Counted from the first letter of the stretch, positions 17,463-26,052 are shown. The stretch: DNA of 64,000 nucleotides from Streptomyces flavidovirens DSM 40150 (GCF_000429085.1 NZ_AUBE01000017.1:104088-168087); one strand, 5' to 3'. A program made the numbers and translations. The notes: generated by a model not told the origin, from the letters alone.

Positions 17463-17894
17463 TCAGCCCTTCCGCTTCCTGCGCCGGGCGGACGGCACGG
17501 TCCGGCCGGCGATCACAGTGCGACGCGACGGCTGCTCCGCCGGAGCGTCCTTGCCGCGGCCGATCGCCCGGCGTACGCCGTACCCGAAGGCGGCGACCTT
17601 GACGAGCGGGCCGCCGAAGGTCGATGCGACGGTCGTCGAGAGCGCGGACGCGTTGGAGGTGACTTCCTGGACGTCGGTCGCGATGGCGTCGACCCGGTCG
17701 AGCTGGGTCTGCGCCGACCGCACCGTCGCGGAGGCGTCCGCGAGCAGCGGGACGGCCTGCTCGGTCACGTCCGCGACGAGTCTGGTCGTCGCCCTGAGCG
17801 TCTGAGCCAGTCTCACCAGCACCACCGCGAGGAATGAGACCAGAATCGCCCAGAAGACGGCCACCAGGATGCCGGCCACCTCTCCACCGGACAC
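17463..17894 (-). CDS. DUF948-like membrane protein
   Basis: A 143-residue protein with one N-terminal transmembrane helix (about 7-30) followed by a heptad-rich helical segment (VTEQAVPLLADASATVRSAQ onward) and a basic C-terminal tail (RRRKRKG). This architecture matches the DUF948 family often found by alaS in actinobacteria. Role unknown. GTG start at 17894. The 110-150 bp upstream hold the divergent STAND gene's promoter. Confidence 0.8.
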   Translation of the reverse strand: MSGGEVAGILVAVFWAILVSFLAVVLVRLAQTLRATTRLVADVTEQAVPLLADASATVRSAQTQLDRVDAIATDVQEVTSNASALSTTVASTFGGPLVKVAAFGYGVRRAIGRGKDAPAEQPSRRTVIAGRTVPSARRRKRKG

Positions 17895-18003
17895 TTTGCA
17901 CCGCTCCCTGCCATCGATAAAAGTCGTCTTGCGAGCCTATCGCGCCGGGGCTCCGGGTCCGTACCGCATTACGGGCTCGGGGAGCGGGAGCTGTCCGGCG
18001 TGA

Positions 18004-18042
18004 TTGTACGGAGTGCGTACGGATCGGTACGCTCCGTGTCCT
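18004..18042 (+). promoter_or_regulatory. putative promoter with internal inverted repeat for a leaderless STAND-ATPase mRNA
   Basis: TTGTAC (18004-18009) and TACGCT (18028-18033) are spaced 18 bp, placing transcription start within a few bases of the ATG at 18043. No ribosome site precedes that ATG, so the mRNA may be leaderless. The element also carries an inverted repeat (ACGGAG-TG-CGTAC ... GTACG-CTCCGT, about 18009-18036) that could be an operator overlapping the promoter. Confidence 0.5.
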
Positions 18043-20241
18043 ATGCGACGCGCCTCCCCTTCCGGGTCCCACTCCCCTGTTCACGGCGACCTCCCGGCGG
18101 AGCTGAATTCCTTCGTCGGGCGCCGCGCCGAACTGGCGGAGCTGGGCCGTCTGCTGGAGGGCTCGCGGCTGGTGACCGTGACCGGTGTCGGCGGCGTCGG
18201 CAAGACCCGTTTCGCGCTGCGCACCGGGTGCGACCTGCGGGAGCGGTACCGCGACGGGGTCCGGCTCGCCGAGCTGTCCGCTCTCACGGACCCCGGCCTC
18301 ATGGAGCACGCGGTCGTCGAGGCGCTGGGCCTGACGGATCACACCAACAAGCCGCCGCGCACGGTGCTGGTGGAGCATCTCGCGGGGCGCCGGCTGCTGC
18401 TCGTACTCGACGGTTTCGAGCATCTCGTCGACGCCGTCGCCGGGCTGGCCAGGGAGCTGCTGCGGCGCGCTCCCGGACTTACCGTGCTGGCCACTGGACG
18501 GCTTCCGCTGAGCGTCGACGGCGAACAGATCTACCCCCTGCCGCCGATGCCGGACCCGGACGCGGTCCAGCTCTTCGTCGACCGGGCCGCCGCCGGGCAG
18601 CCCGGCTTCCGGCTGACGAACGCCAACAGCGCCGCCGTGCACGAGCTGTGCCGTCGCCTGGACGGGATTCCGCTCGCCCTGGAGCTGGCGGCCGGGCGGC
18701 TGAGGGCCCTCTCCGTCGAGCACGTGCTCGACCGGCTCGACAACCGTTTCCGCCTGCTGACCGGCTCCACCCGCGGCGCCCTCCCCCGCCACCAGACCCT
18801 GCGTACCGCGATCGGCTGGAGCCACGAGCTGTGCACGCCTGAGCAGCGGTTGCTGTGGGCGCGGCTCTCGGTGTTCGCGGGGCCTTTCGATCTGGAAGCG
18901 GCCGAGTACGTCTGTGGTGGCCCCGAACTGCCGGACGAGGATGTGCCCGGCGTCCTGGACGTGATCACGGATCTGATCGCGCAGTCCGTCGTGGTCCGCG
19001 AGGACACCGCGGCGGGGGTCCGCTACCGGATGCTCGACACCGTCCGGGAGTACGGCGCCGAGTGGCTGGCGGCCATGGGCGACGCGGAGCGCGTGCACCG
19101 CAGGCACCGCGACTGGTACCTGGGACTCGCGACCTGGTGCGAGCTGGACTGGTTCAGTCCCCGGCAGGCGGAGGTGGCGGCGCGCGTCGACAGCGAACTG
19201 CCCAATCTGCGCCGGGCGATGGAGTACTCGCTGGAGCAACCGCAGGACGTGCATCTCGGCCAGTACCTGGCGGGCACGCTGTGGTTCTACTGGGTGGGCT
19301 GCGGTCGCCTGTCGGAGGGGCGGCACTGGCTCGACCGCGTACTGGAGCCGGAGAGCCGGCACGAGGCGCACCGGCTGAAGGCACTGTGGGTGCTCGGCTA
19401 TGTGGCCGTGCTGCAGGGCGACGCCATCGGGGCGCTCGCCGCCCTCCAGGAGTGCCGCGAGGGTGCCGAGCTCAGCGCGAACGCCCTCGCGACGGCGTAC
19501 GCCGTGCACCGGTCGGGCTGCCTCGCGCTGGTCTCCGACGACATGCCGCGCGCCGAGGAGCTGCTGCGTGAGGCCCTCGCCCGCTATCAGGAGATCGGGG
19601 AGCTCAACAGCAACGTGCTGATGGGGCAGATCGAGCTGGCGATGGCGGTGGCCTTCCGCGGTGATCTGGCGCAGGCCGTCGCGATCTGCGAGGAGGTCAC
19701 CGAGGTCTGCGAGGACCACGGGGAGCGCTGGGCCCTCGCGTACGCGCTGTACGTCCGGGCCTATGCGGCGCATACGGACGGCCGGCTGGGCCGGGCCCGG
19801 GAACTGCTGCTGGAGTGCCTCGCGATCGACCACGCGTTCAACGATCTGCTCGGCGTGGTGCTGGCCCTGGAGCTGCTGGCGCTGGTCACCCTCGACGCCG
19901 GCGATCCGGCGGAGGCGGCCGTGCTCCAGGGCGCGGCCGGGCGGATCTGGCCGTCGGTGGGGCTGCCGCTGTTCGGGTCGGCGTACTACAACGCGCCGCA
20001 CGCGCTGTGCGAGGAGCAGGCGCGCGAGCGGCTCGGCGACGGCCGGTACGAGACGTTCCGGTGCGAGGGCGCCGCGCTCGGCCTGGACGCGGCGGTGGCC
20101 AGGGCGCTCGAAGGGCCGCCCAGTCCGGCGCCTGCCCCGCCCCTGCCGCGCGCGGCCTCGGCGACGGCCAGGAGCAGCGCCCCGAACACGCGCGAGCCCG
20201 CCGCCCCCCGTTCCGTACGGAACGAGAAGACGACGGGCTGA
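18043..20241 (+). CDS. STAND/NB-ARC ATPase regulator with TPR-like repeats, no detectable DNA-binding domain
   Basis: A 732-residue protein of the AfsR/LuxR-associated STAND class: ELNSFVGRRAEL entry motif (about 20-32), Walker A GVGGVGKT (48-55), Walker B LLLVLDGFEHL (about 125), GIPLALELAAGRL sensor motif, the LRTAIGWSHELC winged-helix-like segment, then about 350 residues of helical TPR-like repeats. Relatives usually carry an N-terminal SARP or C-terminal LuxR helix-turn-helix. Here the protein ends in a Pro/Ala-rich tail with neither. It may act through protein partners or may have lost its output domain. ATG 18043 was chosen over an upstream TTG. Confidence 0.85.
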   Translation: MRRASPSGSHSPVHGDLPAELNSFVGRRAELAELGRLLEGSRLVTVTGVGGVGKTRFALRTGCDLRERYRDGVRLAELSALTDPGLMEHAVVEALGLTDHTNKPPRTVLVEHLAGRRLLLVLDGFEHLVDAVAGLARELLRRAPGLTVLATGRLPLSVDGEQIYPLPPMPDPDAVQLFVDRAAAGQPGFRLTNANSAAVHELCRRLDGIPLALELAAGRLRALSVEHVLDRLDNRFRLLTGSTRGALPRHQTLRTAIGWSHELCTPEQRLLWARLSVFAGPFDLEAAEYVCGGPELPDEDVPGVLDVITDLIAQSVVVREDTAAGVRYRMLDTVREYGAEWLAAMGDAERVHRRHRDWYLGLATWCELDWFSPRQAEVAARVDSELPNLRRAMEYSLEQPQDVHLGQYLAGTLWFYWVGCGRLSEGRHWLDRVLEPESRHEAHRLKALWVLGYVAVLQGDAIGALAALQECREGAELSANALATAYAVHRSGCLALVSDDMPRAEELLREALARYQEIGELNSNVLMGQIELAMAVAFRGDLAQAVAICEEVTEVCEDHGERWALAYALYVRAYAAHTDGRLGRARELLLECLAIDHAFNDLLGVVLALELLALVTLDAGDPAEAAVLQGAAGRIWPSVGLPLFGSAYYNAPHALCEEQARERLGDGRYETFRCEGAALGLDAAVARALEGPPSPAPAPPLPRAASATARSSAPNTREPAAPRSVRNEKTTG

Positions 20242-20268
20242 GGCACTTGCCCGACTACGGCCGCTGGA

Positions 20269-20883
20269 TCAGCGGGCGTAGTACTCGACGACGAGCTGCT
20301 CGTCGCAGATGACCGGGATTTCCTTGCGGTTCGGGTCGCGGTCCAGGCGGAAGGCCAGGGCCTTCAGGTTCACCTGGAGGTAGCGCGGCGTCTCACCGTC
20401 GGTGTCGTAGCCACCCTCGCGGGCAACCTGGAAGGGGTGCTTCTCGCGGCTGCGCTCGCGGACCATCACGACGTCGTCGGGACGGACACGGAACGACGGC
20501 TTGTCGACCTTGCCACCGTTGACCTCGATGTGGCCGTGGACGACCATCTGACGGGCCTGGTAGATCGTGCGGGCGATGCCCGAACGAAGAATGAGGGCGT
20601 CGAGGCGGCGCTCGAGCTCGATGACCAGGGCCTCGCCGGTCTTGCCTTCGGCCTTCTTGGCGCGGTCGTAGGCGCGGGCCATCTGCTTCTCGCTGATGTC
20701 GTACTGGGCGCGCAGACGCTGCTTCTCGAGCAGACGGACCTTGTAGTCCGAGTTCTGCTTGCGTCCACGGCCGTGCTCGCCCGGCGGGTACGGGCGGGCC
20801 TCGAAGTACTTGACAGCCTTGGGCGTCAGCGCGATGCCGAGCGCACGGGACTTCTTGACCTTGGGACGCGACTGGTTAGGCAC
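20269..20883 (-). CDS. rpsD: 30S ribosomal protein S4
   Basis: Primary 16S rRNA-binding protein that nucleates 30S assembly. The 204-residue protein is the zinc-free type: the N-terminus (NQSRPKVKKSRALGIALTPK) has no Cys quartet. The S4 RNA-binding domain (LDALILRSGIARTIYQARQ...HGHIEVNGGKVD) is intact. The GTG at 20883 is preceded by GGAGGT. Encoded alone, away from the large ribosomal operons, as is usual in Streptomyces. Confidence 0.97.
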   Translation of the reverse strand: MPNQSRPKVKKSRALGIALTPKAVKYFEARPYPPGEHGRGRKQNSDYKVRLLEKQRLRAQYDISEKQMARAYDRAKKAEGKTGEALVIELERRLDALILRSGIARTIYQARQMVVHGHIEVNGGKVDKPSFRVRPDDVVMVRERSREKHPFQVAREGGYDTDGETPRYLQVNLKALAFRLDRDPNRKEIPVICDEQLVVEYYAR

Positions 20884-20906
20884 GTTCTCCAGACCTCCGT
20901 TGTAGG

Positions 20907-20925
20907 TTAGGTTAGGCTCACCTTA
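20907..20925. promoter_or_regulatory. iron box (DmdR/IdeR/DtxR-type operator)
   Basis: The 19-mer TTAGGTTAGGCTCACCTTA matches the consensus TTAGGTTAGSCTAACCTAA at 17 of 19 positions and is an evident interrupted palindrome. It lies 14 bp before the ATG at 20940 (ribosome site AAGGAG at 20929-20934) and 23 bp upstream of the rpsD start. Family knowledge predicts Fe(II)-dependent repression by DmdR1. Which of the two divergent genes it controls is not settled by sequence. Confidence 0.8.
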
Positions 20926-20939
20926 CTCAAGGAGATCGC

Positions 20940-21758
20940 ATGTCTCGTCCGGGGAACACCAGTCACGTCACGGACAACACAAAGAAGGCCGACATCAAGA
21001 GTGTCGACGCGACGGAGGTCCGATCAGATCGTGGTCAGCCGCGTCCCAGCGGACTTGAAATCGCGCGGATGCCGTCAGCAGCCGAGCGCACACGAACTCT
21101 CGTACAGAGTACCTCCTCCGCGGTGCTGCTTCTGCCGGGCCCTTTCCCGGTCCGTCCTGAGCAGCTGATGCCCGAGGAGCGGAGCGTGGGCCCCGACGGC
21201 GAGGTGCTGCTGGTGTTCCCCGCGGATTCACCGGCCGTACGGGCCGCCACGCACGCACAGGACGACGAGCTGCCCGTGGTGCTGGAGATCACGGATGTCG
21301 CGCCGGTCTCGGTGCCCAACCGTATCCGCAGCCGTGCCTGGATCTCCGGCTGGCTCACCTGCGTACGCGGGGTGGCGGAGCCCGGGCGCATGCTGCTGCG
21401 GCTGGAGGTCGGCGAGGCGCGGGTGGACGATCTGTGGGGCACGGGAATGGTCGAGCCCGAGGCCTTCGCGTCGGCGGCGGCGGATCCGCTGGTCGAGCAC
21501 GAGGCCGAGCTGCTCCAGCATCTGCACGCGGCGCACGGCGACCAGATGCGGCAGCTGTGCGCGCTGGCCGGCGACCGGGCGGCGGGAACCCGTGCGGTGC
21601 CCGTGGCACTGGACCGCTTCGGACTGCGGGTGCGCTTCAGCGGCGGCGCCGGCCGGCGGGTCTTCGACGCGCGGTTCGACTTCCGCGAACCGGTGCGCGA
21701 CATCGCCGGGCTGCGCCGCGCCATGTATCAGCTGTTCGAGGCAGCCGCGTCGGGCTGA
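20940..21758 (+). CDS. DUF2470 (HugZ C-terminal-like) protein, probably iron-regulated
   Basis: A 272-residue protein (from ATG 20940). Residues about 50-175 resemble the split-barrel-like region of Streptomyces DUF2470 proteins. The C-terminus (about 185-270, VEHEAELLQHLHAAHGDQMRQL onward) matches DUF2470, a domain that follows the haem oxygenase HugZ barrel. An iron box and strong AAGGAG support the 20940 start. However, codons up to about 21070 show weak G/C third-position bias, and an in-frame ATG at 21069 (MPSAAERTRTLVQ) begins the conserved part, so the true start could be there, with the first 129 bp being rpsD promoter. A haem or iron role is inferred. Confidence 0.8.
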   Translation: MSRPGNTSHVTDNTKKADIKSVDATEVRSDRGQPRPSGLEIARMPSAAERTRTLVQSTSSAVLLLPGPFPVRPEQLMPEERSVGPDGEVLLVFPADSPAVRAATHAQDDELPVVLEITDVAPVSVPNRIRSRAWISGWLTCVRGVAEPGRMLLRLEVGEARVDDLWGTGMVEPEAFASAAADPLVEHEAELLQHLHAAHGDQMRQLCALAGDRAAGTRAVPVALDRFGLRVRFSGGAGRRVFDARFDFREPVRDIAGLRRAMYQLFEAAASG

Positions 21759-21771
21759 AGGAACAGACGGG

Positions 21772-23145
21772 TCAGGGGCGGGCATCGGTCTGACCGCCGT
21801 CGCCGCGCAGCCTGCCCCGCACCTTCTCGACGACGTCGGCGTAACGAGCTTCCGCTCCGTAGCGCGTGGGCTCGTAGTAGTGGCGGCCCTGCACGGCGTC
21901 CGGGGCGTACTGCTGGGCGGCGATCGCGCCCGGAACGTCGTGCGGATACACATAGCCCTGCGCGTGGCCGAGCTTGGCGGCGCCCTTGTAGTGGCCGTCC
22001 CGCAGGTGCGCCGGGACCGGCCCGGCCATGCCCTTGCGTACGTCGGCCTGCGCGGCGAAGATCGCGTTCGTCGCGGCGTTGGACTTGGGCGCGAGGGCCA
22101 GCGCGATCGTCGCGTGGCTGAGGGTGAGAGCGGCCTCGGGGAAGCCGATCATGGCCACGGCCTGGGCGGCGGCGACGGCCGTCGGCAGCGCGGTCGGGTC
22201 GGCGAGGCCGATGTCCTCGCTGGCCGAGATCATCAGCCGGCGGGCGATGAACCGGGGGTCCTCCCCCGCCTCGATCATGCGGGCCAGGTAGTGCAGCGCC
22301 GCGTCGACGTCCGAGCCGCGGATGGACTTGATGAGGGCGCTCGCCACGTCGTAGTGCTGGTCGCCGTCACGGTCGTACTTCACCGCCGCGCGGTCGACCG
22401 TCTCCTCGACCGTTTCGAGCGTGATCTCGTCCTCGCCCTTGGAGATGGCCGCTCCTGCGGCCGCTTCCAGCGCGGTGAGCGCGCGCCTGGCGTCGCCGCC
22501 CGCGATCCGCAGCAGATGAGCCTCGGCGTCGCCGGAGAGCGTGACCGCCCCGCCGAGACCGCGCTCCTCCGTGAGGGCCCGGTGCACCAGGGAGCGCAGA
22601 TCGTCGTCGGTCAGCGATTCCAGCGTGAGCAGCAGGGAGCGAGAGAGGAGCGGGGAGATGATCGAGAAGTACGGGTTCTCGGTGGTCGCCGCGATGAGCG
22701 TGACCCAGCGGTTCTCGACGGCGGGCAGCAGCGAATCCTGCTGGGCCTTGCTGAAGCGGTGGATCTCGTCGAGGAAGAGGACGGTCTCTTTGCCGTAGCC
22801 GCCGGAGGCGCGGCGGGCGCCGTCGATGACGGCCCGCACTTCCTTCACCCCCGCGGTGATCGCGGACAGCTCGACGAACCGCTTCTGGGTGGCCAGGCTG
22901 ACGACGTAGGCAAGAGTCGTCTTTCCGATGCCGGGCGGCCCCCAGAGGATCACCGATGAGGGCCCGGCGGGCCCGCCGCTGCCCTCCCCGACCAGTCGGC
23001 GCAGCGGGGCCCCCGGCTTCAGCAGATGCTGCTGGCCGACGACCTCGTCGAGGGTGCGCGGACGCATCCGTACGGCGAGGGGGCTGCTCGACGGATCCTT
23101 GAGCTGGCGGTCTTCGGCGGCTGCGGTGAACAGGTCTGGCTCCAC
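21772..23145 (-). CDS. rarA: replication-associated recombination protein A (RarA/MgsA-type AAA+ ATPase)
   Basis: Clamp-loader-like ATPase acting at stalled replication forks. The 457-residue protein has RPRTLDEVVGQQHLL, Walker A GPPGIGKTT (69-77), Walker B LFLDEIHRF, sensor 1 AATTENPYF, and the C-terminal tetramerisation region with DPRFIARRLMISASEDIGLADP and YVYPHD, all typical of RarA. GTG start at 23145. It converges with the DUF2470 gene (13-bp gap). Confidence 0.95.
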   Translation of the reverse strand: MEPDLFTAAAEDRQLKDPSSSPLAVRMRPRTLDEVVGQQHLLKPGAPLRRLVGEGSGGPAGPSSVILWGPPGIGKTTLAYVVSLATQKRFVELSAITAGVKEVRAVIDGARRASGGYGKETVLFLDEIHRFSKAQQDSLLPAVENRWVTLIAATTENPYFSIISPLLSRSLLLTLESLTDDDLRSLVHRALTEERGLGGAVTLSGDAEAHLLRIAGGDARRALTALEAAAGAAISKGEDEITLETVEETVDRAAVKYDRDGDQHYDVASALIKSIRGSDVDAALHYLARMIEAGEDPRFIARRLMISASEDIGLADPTALPTAVAAAQAVAMIGFPEAALTLSHATIALALAPKSNAATNAIFAAQADVRKGMAGPVPAHLRDGHYKGAAKLGHAQGYVYPHDVPGAIAAQQYAPDAVQGRHYYEPTRYGAEARYADVVEKVRGRLRGDGGQTDARP

Positions 23146-23183
23146 GCAAGAAGCCTATGTCAGCCCACTGACAACGCCGGGGC

Positions 23184-23819
23184 TCAGCTCGTCCAGAACG
23201 TCCACCAGCGGGTCAGGATCAGCATGCCGATGATGCCGGTCCACAGGACCGGCGGCACCCAGTGGAACTCCGTCAGCGCGCTGCGCAGGCCGCTGGGGGC
23301 CGGGAGGATCCGGTGCTTGATGTTGTGGGTGGTGACGTAGCAGAACATCACGATCGTGGCGACCCAGGCCAGACAGCACCACAGGCACAGCGAGCCGATG
23401 TTGTACAGCGACTGGTACTGAAGCCAGGTGCAGAAGCCGACGCCGAAGAGAGTGCCCGCGTTCAGGCCGAGCCAGAACCAGCGGCGGTAGCGCGCGCCGG
23501 CCAGCAGGCCCACGCCGATGGCAACGACCATCGCGTAAGTGACGAGGCCCAGCATCGGGTTGGGGAAGCCGAAGGCCGAGGCCTGCTCGCTCTTCATGAT
23601 GTTGCCGCACGCGACCACGGGGTTGAGGCTGCATCCCGGCTGGAAGCCCGGGTCCTCCAGGAGCTTGAACTTGTCGATCGTGATGACCCAGGAGGCCAGC
23701 AGTCCGGCCAGACCCGTGATCACCAGCAGCAGGGCGAAGGGACGGCCGCTGCCGGTCGTGCCCTGCGGGCCTTCCTGCGCACCGTTGGAGGTGCGGTGGT
23801 CTACCGCTGCAGTCGTCAT
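23184..23819 (-). CDS. vitamin K epoxide reductase family (bacterial VKOR) membrane protein
   Basis: Bacterial VKORs reoxidise DsbA-type proteins and pass electrons to quinones. The 211-residue protein has four to five transmembrane helices, the loop cysteine pair Cys63 and Cys71 (GCSLNPVVACG) and the quinone-proximal CLWC (Cys145, Cys148). I chose ATG 23819 (MTTAAVDHR) because the longer frame upstream has no homology. There is no fused thioredoxin domain, so it needs a partner. A DsbA-like protein is encoded at 60.3 kb. Sits downstream of hisS. Confidence 0.93.
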   Translation of the reverse strand: MTTAAVDHRTSNGAQEGPQGTTGSGRPFALLLVITGLAGLLASWVITIDKFKLLEDPGFQPGCSLNPVVACGNIMKSEQASAFGFPNPMLGLVTYAMVVAIGVGLLAGARYRRWFWLGLNAGTLFGVGFCTWLQYQSLYNIGSLCLWCCLAWVATIVMFCYVTTHNIKHRILPAPSGLRSALTEFHWVPPVLWTGIIGMLILTRWWTFWTS

Positions 23820-24003
23820 ATCGCCGTTCCGTCGCTGAGTGGGCTGCCGGACAGGGCCATTCTGCCGCACCGCCACCCGCGTCCACCGTTCGATGGATAT
23901 AAGGAGGTGCGCACGAATGTCCCGCCGCGTGCCTTCCGGCAGGGCTGTTGACCGGCGCGAAGGGACGATTCGGGGCATCGGCCCGGCGCGGGAGGCCCCG
24001 TAC

Positions 24004-24034
24004 CTGCCGGTCCGGAACCGACCCGGACCGGCAG
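24004..24034 (-). terminator. hairpin beyond hisS
   Basis: CTGCCGGTCCGG pairs perfectly with CCGGACCGGCAG (12 bp, 7-nt loop), 55 bp past the hisS stop. A likely terminator of the MBL-hisS transcript. No T-run follows. Confidence 0.55.
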
Positions 24035-24088
24035 GGGGAATGCGCACCCACGAAGTTGACCGTACGAGCCCGGCCCTGCGGACGGCTC

Positions 24089-25351
24089 TCAGGCCAGGCG
24101 GCGCCGGAGCTCCGCGGCGACCGCGTCCAGGGCGACCGGAACCTGCTCACCGGTCTCCATGTCCTTGAGCTGGACCTGGCCGTCGGCCAGATCCCGCTCG
24201 CCCGCGACGATCGTGTAGCGGGCACCCGAGCGGTTGGCGTTCTTCATGGCGCCCTTGAGGCCCTTGCCGCCGTACGCGAAGTCGGCCGCGACGCCAGCCC
24301 TGCGCAGCTCGGTGACCGTACCGAACAGGACGCGGCGCGCCTCCTCGCCGAGCGGCACCGCGTACACGCTGGTGGTGGCGGGCAGGTCGAGCTCGACGCC
24401 CTCCGCCTCCAGCGCCAGCACCGTACGGTCGACGCCGAGCGCCCAGCCGACGGACGGCAGCGCGGGGCCGCCGATCATCTCGGACAGGCCGTCGTAGCGG
24501 CCGCCGCCGCCCACCGCGGACTGCGAGCCGAGACCGTCGTGGACGAACTCGAACGTCGTGCGCGTGTAGTAGTCGAGGCCGCGCACCAGCTTCTCGTCGT
24601 CGTCGTAGGCGACGCCCGCCGCGTTCAGCAGCTCGCGCACCTGCTCGTGGTACGCCTTGCACGCGTCGCACAGGTAGTCGCGCAGCATCGGGGCGCCCAC
24701 GAGCTGCTTCTGGACCTCGGCGCGCTTGTCGTCGAGCACCCGCAGCGGGTTGATCTCGATGCGGCGGCGGGTGTCCTCGTCCAGTTCGAGATCGCGCAGG
24801 AAGCCCTGGAGGGCTTCCCGGTAGACGGGCCGGCACTCCTTGTCGCCCAGCGAGTTCAGCAGGATGCGGAACTGCGACAGGCCCAGCGAGCGGTACGCCT
24901 GGTCGGCCAGGATGATCAGCTCGGCGTCGAGCGCCGGGTCCTCCGCGCCGATCGCCTCGGCGCCGACCTGCGAGAAGTGGCGGTAACGGCCCTTCTGGGG
25001 CCGCTCGTAGCGGTAGTACGAGCCGGAGTACCAGAGCTTGACCGGCAGGTTGCCGCTCTTGTGCAGGTTGGCTTCCAGGGCGGCGCGCAGTACGGAAGCG
25101 GTGCCCTCGGGACGCAGCGCCAGCTTGTCGCCGCCCTTGGTCTCGAAGGCGTACATCTCCTTGGAGACGATGTCGGTGGACTCACCGACACCGCGCGAGA
25201 AGAGCGCCACGTCTTCGAAGCCGGGCGTCTCGATGTAGCCGTAACCGGAGTTGCGCAGGGGCGCGGAGATCGCCTCGCGGACCGCCAGGAACTTCGCGGA
25301 GTCCGGCGGGATGAGGTCGTACGTGCCCTTGGGGGCCTTGAAGGTGCTCAC
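24089..25351 (-). CDS. hisS: histidyl-tRNA synthetase
   Basis: Class II synthetase charging tRNA-His. The 420-residue protein starts FKAPKGTYDLIPPDS, then has the motif 1 helix, motif 2 (RYERPQKGRYRHFSQVGAEAIG), the histidine-binding LVRGLDYYTRTTFEF and GGGGRYDGL motifs, and the C-terminal anticodon-binding domain. I give the start as GTG 25351 (family-typical N-terminus). An alternative GTG at 25366 (adding VTRLP) overlaps the upstream stop and has GAGGA nearby, so the start could be five codons earlier. Confidence 0.96.
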   Translation of the reverse strand: MSTFKAPKGTYDLIPPDSAKFLAVREAISAPLRNSGYGYIETPGFEDVALFSRGVGESTDIVSKEMYAFETKGGDKLALRPEGTASVLRAALEANLHKSGNLPVKLWYSGSYYRYERPQKGRYRHFSQVGAEAIGAEDPALDAELIILADQAYRSLGLSQFRILLNSLGDKECRPVYREALQGFLRDLELDEDTRRRIEINPLRVLDDKRAEVQKQLVGAPMLRDYLCDACKAYHEQVRELLNAAGVAYDDDEKLVRGLDYYTRTTFEFVHDGLGSQSAVGGGGRYDGLSEMIGGPALPSVGWALGVDRTVLALEAEGVELDLPATTSVYAVPLGEEARRVLFGTVTELRRAGVAADFAYGGKGLKGAMKNANRSGARYTIVAGERDLADGQVQLKDMETGEQVPVALDAVAAELRRRLA

Positions 25352-25362
25352 AGGAAGTCTCG

Positions 25363-26052
25363 TCACATTCCTCGTCGGGGAGCGGCGGCCAGACCGGTCA
25401 GATACGGGTTGGTGGCACGCTCGCGGCCGATGGTCGTCTGGGGGCCGTGGCCGGACAGCACCACGGTCGAGTCGTCGAGCGGCAGGCACACACGGGCCAG
25501 CGACTCGAGCATCTCGGCGTGGTCGCCGCCGGGCAGGTCGGTGCGTCCGACGGAGCCGGCGAACAGCAGGTCGCCCGAGAAGAAGACCGACGGGATGTCG
25601 GCCTGCTCGGGCATCCTGAAGGTCACCGACCCCTTGGTATGGCCGGGCGCGTGCGAGACGGTGAAGCCGAGGCCCGCCAGCTTCAGCTCCGCGCCGTCGC
25701 ACAGCTCCTTGACGTCGTCCGGCTCGCCGACGGTCAGCTCGCCCATCAGCGGCATGCCGATCGAGCGGCCGAGAGCCTTCTCGGGGTCGCTCATCATGTA
25801 CCGGTCGGCGGGGTGGATCCACGCCGGTACGTCGTGCGCTCCGCACACCGGGACGACCGAGGCGACGTGGTCGATGTGGCCGTGGGTGAGGACAACGGCG
25901 ACGGGCTTCAGCCGATGCTTGGCGAGCGCTTCCTCGACGCCCGCGGTGGCCTGGTGACCCGGGTCGATGATCACGCACTCCTCGCCCGCGGCGGGGGCGA
26001 CCACGTAACAGTTGGTCCCCCAGGCCCCGGCGGGGAACCCGGCAATAAGCAC
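25363..26052 (-). CDS. MBL-fold metallo-hydrolase (glyoxalase II-like)
   Basis: A 229-residue metallo-beta-lactamase-fold hydrolase with THGHIDH (His57, His59, Asp61, His62), GHTKGS, FSGDLLF and SGHGPQT motifs supplying the dinuclear metal site. Such proteins usually hydrolyse thioesters such as S-lactoylglutathione/mycothiol conjugates. The substrate here is unknown. I chose GTG 26052 (VLIAGFPAGAWGTNCY), with GAGGA 6 nt upstream, rather than the TTG four codons earlier. It immediately precedes hisS, a conserved neighbourhood. Confidence 0.9.
   Translation of the reverse strand: MLIAGFPAGAWGTNCYVVAPAAGEECVIIDPGHQATAGVEEALAKHRLKPVAVVLTHGHIDHVASVVPVCGAHDVPAWIHPADRYMMSDPEKALGRSIGMPLMGELTVGEPDDVKELCDGAELKLAGLGFTVSHAPGHTKGSVTFRMPEQADIPSVFFSGDLLFAGSVGRTDLPGGDHAEMLESLARVCLPLDDSTVVLSGHGPQTTIGRERATNPYLTGLAAAPRRGM

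Noticed and set aside
14985..17837. A 950-residue plus-strand open frame antisense to alaS, and similar long frames antisense to many genes.
   Set aside because: High GC removes stop codons from alternative frames. The frames are Arg/Gly/Ala-rich with no domains, and the opposite strand holds clear, full-length genes.
17368..20001. An 877-residue minus-strand open frame opposite the STAND ATPase.
   Set aside because: Its composition is low-complexity and its G/C third-position pattern is wrong. The plus-strand protein has intact Walker motifs and family segments.
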